A stretch of 64,000 nucleotides of DNA from Eonycteris spelaea. Its lineage: Eukaryota; Chordata; Mammalia; Chiroptera; Pteropodidae. Below, piece after piece: positions 24,205 to 33,810 of this stretch. The position numbers and the translations under genes were made by a program. The stretch spans positions 2,815,501 through 2,879,500 of the forward strand of contig PUFA01000143.1 of NCBI GenBank assembly GCA_003508835.1. The letters run 5' to 3'. Positions within the stretch are counted from its first letter, which is position 1. Each line of letters starts with the position of its first letter. The notes below the pieces were generated by a model, which saw nothing but the letters and a program-made list of their open reading frames with translations, was not told the DNA's origin and made no database searches.

Positions 24205-25325
24205 AAAATCTTTGTCATATGTGTCACAGAAAACAAGAAGTCAAAGAGCTATTTGAAAAAATAATGACGGAAAACTTCCCTAACCTGGTGAAGGAAATAG
24301 ACATGCAACTTCAAGAAGTTCAGAGAGTCCCAAAAAAGATGAACCAAAAGAGGCCCACATCAAAACACATTATAATTAAAATGCCAAAAGCTAAATACAA
24401 AGAGAGACTCTTAAGCAGAAAGAGAAAAGCAATTAGTTAGCTACAAGGGAGCTCCCATAAGACTAGCAGCTGATTTCTCAAGAGAAATTTTGTAGGACTA
24501 AAGGGCTAGGCACAAAATATTCAACATGATGAAAACCCAGGATGTACAACCAAGAATTCTTTATTCATCAGAGCTATCATTTAGAGTCAAAGGACAGATA
24601 AAGAGCTTCCCAGACAAAAATAAGCTAAAGAAATTCATCGCCACCAAGCCAGTATTACAGGAAATGTTGGAGAGACTTCTTTAAGAAGAAAAAACATGTA
24701 TCTAAAACAGGGATAAAAAATGGTAATAACTACATTCCTATCAACAACTATCTCAAATGGAAAAGAATTAAGTGCTCCAACCAAAAGAAGGAGTGGCTGA
24801 ATGGATAAGAAAACAAGACCAGTACATATGCTGCCTACGAGAGACTCACTTTAGATGAAAAGACACATGCAGACTAAAAGGAAGGGGACGGAAAAAGATA
24901 TTGCCTTGATGGACCTAGAGGATATTGTGCTGAATGAAGTAAGTCAGTTAGAGAAAGAAAAATGTCACATGATTTCACATACATGTAGAATCTTAAGAAT
25001 AAAATAACAACAACAATGAAAGCAGTAACAAACTCATACATAGAGAGAATATTTTGAGGGCTACATATGGGAGGGAGCTGAGGGGGGACAGCAATAAAAG
25101 GGCAAAGGAATTAAAAATTCAAATGGATAGTTACAAAATAGACACAGAGATATAAAGTGTAGCATAAGGAATGTAGTCAACAATGTTGTAATAAATATGT
25201 AAAAGGGAAGAGGGATACTAGATTTAGTGGGATGATCATTTCGTGAGTCATATAGATCTCTAATCACTATGCTGTACAACTAAAATGAATATATTATTGT
25301 ATGCCAACTATAATTGAAAAAAAAC
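24205..25325 (+). mobile_element. HAL1-like (half-L1) ORF1 3' part with 3' UTR
   Basis: The frame at 24135-24440 contains ELFEKIMTENFPNLVKEI and RPTSKHIIIKMPKAKYKERL, the conserved L1 ORF1 RNA-binding region. It ends at a stop and runs, without any ORF2, into an L1-type 3' UTR (tactagatttagtgggatga near 25220) and a terminus with gccaactataattgaaaaaa at about 25320. ORF1 followed directly by a 3' UTR is the defining layout of half-L1 elements. Confidence 0.82.
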
Positions 25326-25389
25326 TCACTAAATTTTACAATGTAAATACAAACAACTAATTGTCTATTATATTTCAAGAATGCCAAAA

Positions 25390-26270
25390 AATAATTAGTT
25401 TGTATATTTACCTTTATATATATTAATATTATTATTCATAATAATATTTGTTAAATAAAAAATACTTAAATGGATAATTACCTTACCATGAGGCAAAGGA
25501 TTATTGTTTCTAAAGGATTCTAAATATATTGTGATGAAAAAAGAAATGAGAAGGATCAGCTGGCTCTATCCTTTGGAAATAGAGGTAGAAATTAAATACC
25601 TTAAGCATTTATTGTATGATATCATGACTATATTTAAGTCTTTAAATTAGACTTAATTTAAAGTAGTATAGACTACATGGTTTCTATAGCTATTAGCAAT
25701 ATTTGTTAAATACAGAATCTTATATAAATGACAATTTCAAAACCACGCCAACAGTAAAGTGTTTATAGTAATTCATTAGGAAATAAAGTGGTTTGTATAA
25801 ATGTACATTTAGGTATGTACCACGTTGAGTGGTTTTGACTTCTTAAAATAATTATGAAAGGGTTTTATTTGCCTTTTTCCATCCTTTGTTTAGAGAACAG
25901 GATAATTTGCAATAATAGACTTTAAGAACTTTTTTATTGTACTTTTCTAATTTTGTATCAACACAAAGGAAAACTGGTTGTAAAGAAGAAAAGTTTGGGC
26001 TTAGATTTGAGCACAACTGGGTTTTAATCCATGCACCCATAGTTTTATGTGTGCTCTTACAGAAAACTTTCTGAATTTTGAGTTTTTCTTTTCATTGTAA
26101 ATATGCAGATGATAATATCTGTTATAAAATGTATTGTGACAAAATAAGGTAACTTACGTAAAGCTCTCAGTAAAGCATCTAATGAATACTACATCTATGT
26201 TTCTCAATTTTAAATACATAAATATATATACACATACTCATACATATTACATATTATTTACATATATACA
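25390..26270. other. Unassigned AT-rich stretch
   Basis: Nothing recognisable beyond the roughly 60-base shared 3' flank of the HAL1-like copy at its left edge and TA-rich text near 26220-26280. Confidence 0.5.
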
Positions 26271-26274
26271 TACA

Positions 26275-26425
26275 TATATATCCTGAAGATCTTGTGAAAA
26301 TGCTGATTCTGATTCAGTAGGTCTAAAGTGGAAACATAAATTTTGCATTTCTAACAAGTTGCCACATGATGCTGAACTTGCTGATTCGTGGAGCATACTT
26401 TCGGTTTGAGTGTTGTGAATGACTC
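26275..26425 (+). mobile_element. MER5A-like hAT MITE
   Basis: Short diverged copy with gattctgattcagtaggtct and ttttgcatttctaacaagtt, the core words of MER5-type elements. No coding. Confidence 0.65.
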
Positions 26426-26549
26426 ATCACTTTTAATCCTATCCCCCACAACAAAATTATATATCAACTAACTTTTTATATCAATAAAAGCCAAATTTAC
26501 ATAAATAAGATATTATTTTACAGATTAATTTTTGCATGAGAAAATGAAT

Positions 26550-26758
26550 ATATCAGTGGAGCAGGCAGAATTATGGTTTTCTAAGTGTAATATATGCTAA
26601 TCACCAGATGCTGTGAATATATTATGCTACATCGCAAGGCTGACTTAACGTTGCAAATGAAATTAAGGTTGCTAGTCAGCTTGCCTTAAAATAAATTTAT
26701 CCTGGATTATCCAGTTGTGCCCAATGTAATTATAAAGGCCCTTTAAATATGGAAGTAA
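26550..26758 (+). mobile_element. MaLR (MLT1-type) LTR, left half
   Basis: Reads as an old MLT1-type LTR: gcaggcagaattatggtttt, then ttaaggttgctagtcagctt, then tcctggattatccagttgtg. The right half resumes at 27155. Endogenous-retrovirus-derived solo LTR remnant with no coding part. Confidence 0.72.
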
Positions 26759-26875
26759 GTCTATGGCTATGCCATCCTGAACACGCCGATCTTGTCTGAT
26801 CTCGGAAGCTAAGCAGGGTCGGGCCTGGTTAGTATTTAGATGGGAGACCACCTAGGAAGACTGGGTGCTATAGAT
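26759..26875 (+). mobile_element. 5S rRNA-derived SINE, nearly full-length, inside a MaLR LTR
   Basis: About 117 bases with clear 5S rRNA identity from gtctatggctatgccatcct to ggtgctatag. Box A (agctaagcagggtcgggcc) and box C (tagatgggagaccac) are present. A long TA/CATA/CA tail follows (26880-27147). LTR text on both sides shows that it inserted into a MaLR LTR. Target duplications are not clear. A plain 5S pseudogene is the alternative; two copies with the same shared changes (ACCTAGGAAGAC) favour a SINE. Confidence 0.85.
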
Positions 26876-26879
26876 GTAA

Positions 26880-26895
26880 AATATATTATTATATT

Positions 26896-26929
<34 letters not shown>

Positions 26930-27147
26930 AAATATATATTTGTATATATGTGTACGTATATGTATACATACATGTATGCAGGCATACACACATACATACA
27001 CATATATGTATATATGTATATGTATATATGTGTATGTATGTATATATACATTACATATATGTATGTGTGTATACATATACATATACATATATACACATAT
27101 ACACATATACATATAAACACACACACACACACACCACAACACACATA
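26880..27147. repeat. TA, CATA and CA compound microsatellite (SINE tail)
   Basis: About 270 bases: (TA)n, then TATG/CATA alternation, then (CA)n, starting a few bases after the 5S SINE. Open readings rich in Tyr, Ile and Cys in several frames are artefacts. Confidence 0.94.
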
Positions 27148-27154
27148 TAGGTGA

Positions 27155-27420
27155 GATAGACCAAAAGGTCAAAAATCAGACGCTACTCTGCTAGTTTTGA
27201 AGTGGAGGAACATGCCATGAGCCAGAAATGCAGGAAGCCTTAAGAAGCTGGAAAACTCAAGAAGGAACTCAACCTTGTGAATGTTCTGCTATATTAAGAC
27301 TCATTTTTAACTTCTTACCTATGAAACAGTTAAAGAGTAATTATTTATCTTGTTTTAAGCCACTAAACTTATGGTAATTTGTTACAAAAGAAAAAGGAAA
27401 GTAACACAATCAATAACACA
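27155..27420 (+). mobile_element. MaLR (MLT1-type) LTR, right half
   Basis: Continuation of the LTR split by the 5S SINE: aggaagccttaagaagctgg-like text and an end with gttttaagccactaaactta, tggtaatttgttac. Strand and order agree with the left half. Confidence 0.72.
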
Positions 27421-27534
27421 AACTGACCACTGAAGAAATAGACACAAATGGTAGTACTTACTTAAAGGCAGAGATCTTACAAAACACAAAATAAATAGAA
27501 ATGCTTCTATGGATATTTCTAATTACAAATATTT

Positions 27535-27591
27535 GTATTATTATTACCTTAATATTTAATATTAAGGTATTTTTGTAATAATAATAGCCTT
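27535..27591. repeat. AT-rich palindrome
   Basis: The inner arms taccttaatatt and aatattaaggta meet around one base (27545-27569). An outer attattatta/taataataat pair extends the stem with a short bulge. The AT content makes chance more likely than for the other two hairpins. Confidence 0.85.
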
Positions 27592-28319
27592 TATTATATA
27601 TTATTTTGTAGCAAGTACTAAATCAGACACTGTACATCAATCATTTCAATTTTCAGTACAATCATATAATTTTTTTTGAATTTTAATATCAAGAAAGAAG
27701 CAAGAAGACTTTTAAAACTGCTCAAGATCATGCAGATAAACAACAAATGAGAGATACACCCAAAACTAACTCCAAAACTCATATTTTTAACCATCCTGCT
27801 CTATTATCAGGCTACTGTACTTGTGAGAGTTCATTTTGTATTTGGTAATGGAGAGCTAAGCAAGATAAAAGATATATTAAAAAGAACATTATAAAATCTA
27901 GCTTCAAAGAAACCTAAAAGATCGTTTAGTCTAAATATCAATTACAAGGAAAATATTTTTCAATACATAAGTCACTAAATTTTACATCGTCTTTTCTTTA
28001 CCCCTCAAATTTCTCACTTTCTCCATTTCGCAATAAATTTATAACATTTGTCCTTTTATAATCTTTTAACAACTAAGAATGCAGTCTTTAAAATAATATA
28101 TATTTATTATTAATACAGTAATAAATCACAATATGGACTGAGTATCTGAGGAACAGAAAGTTAAATGTCTTGCCCTAATATTGATGTTTTCATCAATGTT
28201 AGATGTTGTCAGTTATAAAGTTAGAAATGTAATCAATAACTAATAATCACTTCTGAGGTCCCTTTCATTAGTAAATCATTAGTAACATGAGACGCATAAA
28301 CAATAACAGAAATTATTAC

Positions 28320-28430
28320 CTGTGGCAACATGACGTCCCATTCCAAATATGGCATAAATGATGGCAGGAAACAGAGACCCATATAAACCAAACACTGGGT
28401 GCACAGATGAAAGAATGGCAAAGGCCAATC
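28320..28430 (-). CDS. SLC26A7: SLC26A7 second coding exon (first membrane segments of the anion exchanger)
   Basis: This 111-nt exon is flanked by ttcttcacag and by a gtaata donor, and is phase 1 at both ends. It encodes [17 protein letters not shown], then [16 protein letters not shown] and VAT. These are signature residues of the SLC26 sulfate/anion transporter core: the first membrane helices and the loop before the FAL segment. SLC26A7 carries chloride and bicarbonate across plasma or endosomal membranes of stomach, kidney and thyroid epithelium. The homologous exon of the relative SLC26A4 is also 111 nt and phase 1-1, which supports the boundaries. The frame is open. The oddity is position: this exon follows the start-codon exon in the protein, yet on the shared minus strand it lies about 25.5 kb upstream of it (2593-2784). 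I did not find the next exon in the window. Confidence 0.92.
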
Positions 28431-30285
28431 CTGTGAAGAAGACCGATGTAATTAAGACCATTGTATAACCCCAAGATATAGTCTATTACAAAGTAGAATG
28501 GATATTGTATTATATAATGACAAAAGAAACCAGAATTTAATTATTCTGCTTGCTAATGACAGACTAGCATTATTGTCCTAAATAACAGAAAATTTACAAG
28601 TTTAATTTTTTTTAAATAACTCTAGTTATACATTAAATTGTTTAAACAGTGCAAGATGTTTTAGCTATACTTAAAATACATGAAATGTCTACCAATGAGT
28701 AGTCCTTTCTTTATTTTTAAAAACCCACCTGTGTTGCTTGTTTACTGACTTATGTACACATAAAAGTCTGGTGAAATAAATAAAAAGTGAGTATAGAAGA
28801 ATCAGTGGCAGAGGCTGCTCCAGGATTTTATACAGGCAGATGAGAGGCAGCAATCTGGTTGTTGGGAAGGATGGTGTTAAGGACAGGTTAACTTTTGATT
28901 GCTAAATATTTCCCCCACCAAAAAGCACTTCTTGTCATTTGTAGAATAAGCAACTTTGAAAAAAGTATTGTAGTTATTGTATTGGTCATATGGAAAGCTT
29001 TTAAAACAACTTCTCTCATCCATTTTCAGATGAGTTACCTGATAAAAATGATCTATCAAGAGACAGAATGCCAAGTGTGACTCACATTTCAGAAGATCAC
29101 TCAGACCTACTAAACCAATGATAGGAGAAAGGGAAAGATCATGCAGCATATTTAACAAAAGCATCTTAAGTTAATCATACGGACACTAAATTTTGATGAA
29201 TGTGATAAATATCAACAGGAGAGGAGTTGGGCAGAGGTAGACCTATTTGGTTACTTGCAAAAGGCACATGGAAATACAAAGCTAGAAGCAGCCAGATGAC
29301 CTCCTCTTGCTTTGTGAATACTTACCTCCTGTTTATCTGTTTGCATTATGACAATAATACTTCCCTTTTTCTTTCACCTCCCAAAACTATAACAAAATTA
29401 GTTCAAAAATTGAATTTCTGTGTGTCACATATTGCTATAAAATTAAATTGTGAATAATTATATAAACATATTTAACCAAAATCTATAATAGATCTCTAGA
29501 CCTATGTATGCAAAACATCACTTCAGTAAATTCTATAAGAATAACCTCAAAGACCAGAAATCAGGCAGCCACTTTCTTTATATTATTTGATACTGATACT
29601 GAGCTTTCACTTTAAACAACAGTGTTCTTCACTTTCAGTGACAATCTATTTCTCTGCTAATATAGCAATGAACAATAGCCAAAATAGAAGAGGAATAAAC
29701 TAATTCAGACTTACAGTGCTTAATAACTTCATTTACCTTTTCCACAAATAAAAACTACCAGATCCAAGCTATTCACCCACACACATCTTCAAAACTGAGA
29801 GAGGGCTGGATAAAGTTTTCTTTTTCTGCTTCATTTACTATTCTGAGTCATAATGTAAGCCAGATACATATTATCACACACACACATTCGCACAATCTAA
29901 AATATATTAAATCCTCTAAAATAATGAAGATATTAACTAGTTACAGTTACCTATATGTTGGAATTATCTACACTCTTCTCTATGTTTAGTAAAACAAGGC
30001 ATTCAATTCATGAACAGAATTATAACTCTCTAACTCTATTAATTTGGGGAAAATTGCTGTAAATGTTGATAGATATTTGTATTACATCATCTAAATATCT
30101 AAAAACAATACTTACTCTTATTTAAGTTAGATTAGGTAATACAAATATTTAACAGTATTTTACAGAATTTCCCTCCCCCCAAATTAATAGAGTTAGAGAG
30201 TTGTAATTCTGCTCTTGTTGAAACAAATGTCCTGTTTTATTAAATATAGAGAAAAAGTACCAACGAATGGGTATTAGTGTGTGTG

Positions 30286-30286
<1 letters not shown>

Positions 30287-30342
<56 letters not shown>
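30287..30342 (+). repeat. GA microsatellite
   Basis: About 28 GA units, purine strand on plus. Confidence 0.96.
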
Positions 30343-30346
<4 letters not shown>

Positions 30347-31027
30347 GAGAAGGGAACAAATGCTTGAGATGTTTAGATGACTGTTTTTAAAGAGCAAAAA
30401 TCGTATATTGGTAATATAAGTCTAAAATCTGATATATCCACACACAAAAAAGGGATCTCTAGAAAACTTTGAAAGATGCCATTAAAAAAAAAAAACAACA
30501 TGTTTTGTAGGTGTATTAATGGTTAATATAGTGGAGGAATAAAAGACTCTATTTTTCCAAATCAATATCATAGTGTTTTCATGGCCTGTGAACACTGCCA
30601 AACTTTCAAAGGTCTCTAAGTATAAAGTTGGACATTAACCACCAGCACTCTTTGCCCCTGCAACCCAGACTGCAGCGAGAATAGCTTCCCTAGATAGATT
30701 GCCTGACCCCTGAACAAGAAGGACCATGAAAGTAGATAGGTAGCTCAATGTCTGCCTCTGTTCCTACTATAATATCTTTGTTGAATTAGCTAGAGTGACA
30801 AAGTAGCTACTGGTAAGAAAGAGAAATGTTTATCACAGAGAAGATGATGCTTTATATTTTAAGATACCAACATTCATTTCATTTTCAGGACAGTTTTATC
30901 TAAATTATATAAGAACGATTATTCAGACTATCAAAAAAAAAAAAAAACTAGAACTGCAAAAGATTGTGTCTAGAAATTTAGTAGTATATCCAAAATTGGG
31001 AATTGTGCTAAATTACATATAGAGACC

Positions 31028-31066
31028 CACTCTGTTGAAGACTTCATAATAGTCTTCAACAGAGTG
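31028..31066. repeat. Perfect hairpin, 16-bp stem, 7-base loop
   Basis: The left arm cactctgttgaagact (31028-31043) is exactly complementary to the right arm agtcttcaacagagtg (31051-31066), with loop tcataat. No known element explains it. Confidence 0.95.
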
Positions 31067-31289
31067 AAGCTTAGTGACTTCACCTCTTAATTATGAGGTC
31101 AGGTAGATAGGACCTACAGGCAGTGGTTTTATTCTCCTCAGGTGTGACTACAAGAATAATAAATTTTATAGACTGTAGTCTTTGGTTATGGAGCTTCAAT
31201 TACTACCCAGAAAACCACAGCTAAACAACTCAATGGAACAAGTATTCCAATAGAATTCACTGGCCCAGATTTCAATCCTTTTTGTTTTA

Positions 31290-31735
31290 ATTTTTATTTT
31301 TCAATTAGAGTTGACATTCAATATTATTTTATATTGAACAAAAAAACAGCAACCAACAAAAGCGAAAACAAATTTATACAGAGAATATTTTGAGAGCTAC
31401 TAGATGGAAGGTGTTGAGGGATGGCAAAAAAAATGGCAAAGGGTTTAAGAAATACAAATGGATCGTTACAAATAGACATGGAGATATAAAGCGTAGTATA
31501 GGAAAATAGTTAATAATGTTATAAATGTGTAAGGGGAAAGAGGGGTACTAGATTTAGTAGGGTGATCACTTTGTTTGATATATAGATTTCTAATTGCTAT
31601 GCTGTACAACTAAAATGAATATATTATTGTATGCCAACTATAATTGAAAAAAACTCATTGAATTTTACAATGTAAATATAAGTAACTAATTGTCTATTAT
31701 ATTTTGATAAACCTGAAATAAATTGATATTTTAAA
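31290..31735 (+). mobile_element. HAL1/L1-type 3' end fragment, with an inverted copy of its own terminus at the left
   Basis: Bases 31340-31665 read as an L1/HAL1 3' UTR: tatacagagagaatattttg-like start, then tactagatttagtagggtga, then a terminus with gccaactataattgaaaaaa. At 31296-31331 the same terminus appears inverted (tttttcaattagagttgac). After the A-run the text continues for about 60 bases exactly as it does after the copy at 24205-25320. Confidence 0.75.
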
Positions 31736-33777
31736 AAATCTCCAGGAAATAAACTTAACAAAATAAAAATAAGTAATTTAAATGACAGAGAATTCAAAAT
31801 TGCAGTTCTGAATAAACTCCACAAGAGGCAAGAAAACTCAGCCGCATAAATGAACTCAGAACTAAAAACTGAACAGAAGAAATACTTTACCAAAAAGACT
31901 GAAACTTTAAAAAAGAACCAAATATAAATTTCTGAAGCTAAAAACTCAATAAAGGAGATAAAGAATGAAATATCAAGCTTAGGAAATATAGCAGACCTGA
32001 TGGAGGATAGAATAAGCTATATCGAAGGCATAAATCTGGAAAGGACACAGTCAAAGGAGAGACTTGAGGTTTAAAGAAATGGAAGTACCCTACAAGAACA
32101 CTCTCATTCCATCGGAAAAAGCAATATAGGAATAATAGATACACCAAAAAAAAAAAAAAAAAGATGGAGAAAGAAACAGAGAGCATATTTCAAACAGAAG
32201 ATGAGAGATTCTAAAACCTATGGAAAGAATTAGATACTCGAATCCAAGAAGCAAACAGAACACCGAATTATTTTGATTTAAGAAAGTCTTCTCCAAGGCA
32301 CAGTATATTAAAAATGTCGAAAACTAATGACAAAGAAAGAATTCTCAAAGCATCCAGGGAAAAGAAGACAGTAACCTATAAAGGAAAAACCCATTAGATT
32401 ATCATTGGATTTTTCAGCAGAAGCTCTACAAGCTAGAAAGGAGTGGAACAAAATATCCAAACAATTGAAACAGAAATTATCAGCTAAGATTAATATATGC
32501 AGCGAAGTGTGCTCCTTTAGATCTTTTAGATAAGAAAGACTCCTACAGACATACAGAAGCTAAGGGAATTCTGTATCACGAGGCCTGCATTAAGGAATGG
32601 GTTATGCTATCTGAAAAAAAAGACAAAAAGATACAAAAACTATAAATAAGATGATTAACAGATACAAACAGGAAATTTTAACCATTTTTCAGAATAGGGT
32701 TTTATAAAATTAAATATTACATAATGGTTAAAGAAGTTAGAAACATTTCTAAAAAGAGATGACAATAGCTACTGTAACTCAGAAATGGATTCACAGCATA
32801 AACAGGGATAATACGAGCCAAGAACAACAGAAAAGAAGAGGGGGTAAAGGTTTGAATCTGCAAAGGGGAATAAAGATGAGATGCACACAGTAGAAAAAGG
32901 ATTACTATATGTAGGAAAATTTCTTTCACATAAACTTAATGGTAACCATACAGACAAAAAGAAAATCCAGAACAGAGACACATGACATAAAAAAGAGGAA
33001 ACAGAAGGAAAAAAAAATTGTAGAATATTACTAAACTAAAATGACAGAAATACAGGAAATAAAAACAATAGAAAAAAACAGCTACCAGGAAACAAAAGAT
33101 AAAATGGCTATAGAAAACATTATGTATCAATAATCACCTTAAATGTAAAAGGACTGAACTCACCAAATAGAAAGGCGCAGAGTAGCAGATCGGAGCAAAA
33201 AACAAAACCCAACAATATGCTGCCTTCTGGAGACACATCTCAGCTGCAAGGACAATCATGGACTCAAGGTGAAAGGGTGTAATATGATACTCCAAGCAAA
33301 TGACATCCAGAAAAAGTATATGTAGCTATACTTATAACTGAGGAAATAGACTTGAAGATATAAAAGGTAACAAGAAACAAAGGTATAATATATTAAGAAG
33401 ACATAACACTTATTAATATTTATGCTCCCAAACAAGGAGCACCAAATTATATAAGCAATTACTAACAGAACGAAAGGGAGAAATCGACAAAAACATGATT
33501 ATATTAAGGGAACTAAATACCTCCTTGACAGCTATGGATGGATAGGTTATCCAAACAGAAAATCAGTAAGGAAATATCAGCCTTAAACGACACATTAGAC
33601 CAACTGGACATAATTGACATTTAAATAGTCTTTCATCCCAAAACACCAGATTATACATTCTTCTCTAGTGCACATGGAACATTTTGGCACACGAAACTAG
33701 CCTCAACAAGTTAAAAAAGATTGAAATCATACCAAGCATATTCTCTGACCACAATGCTTTGAAACTCGAGATAGACT

Positions 33778-33810
<33 letters not shown>

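Larger units (their letters stand above)
28431..31289. other. Non-coding stretch upstream of the SLC26A7 second coding exon
   Basis: I searched the minus strand by eye for another start-codon exon of SLC26A7, which belongs on this side, and found none. It contains the GA repeat at 30287 and the hairpin at 31028. Confidence 0.5.

Noticed and set aside
26759..26875. Functional 5S rRNA gene
   Set aside because: It has several changes from 5S rRNA, lies inside an LTR, has no terminator T-run, and shares changes with a second retroposed copy.
26836..27172. Readings of about 100 codons rich in Tyr, Ile, His and Cys
   Set aside because: Translations of the TA/CATA/CA microsatellite.
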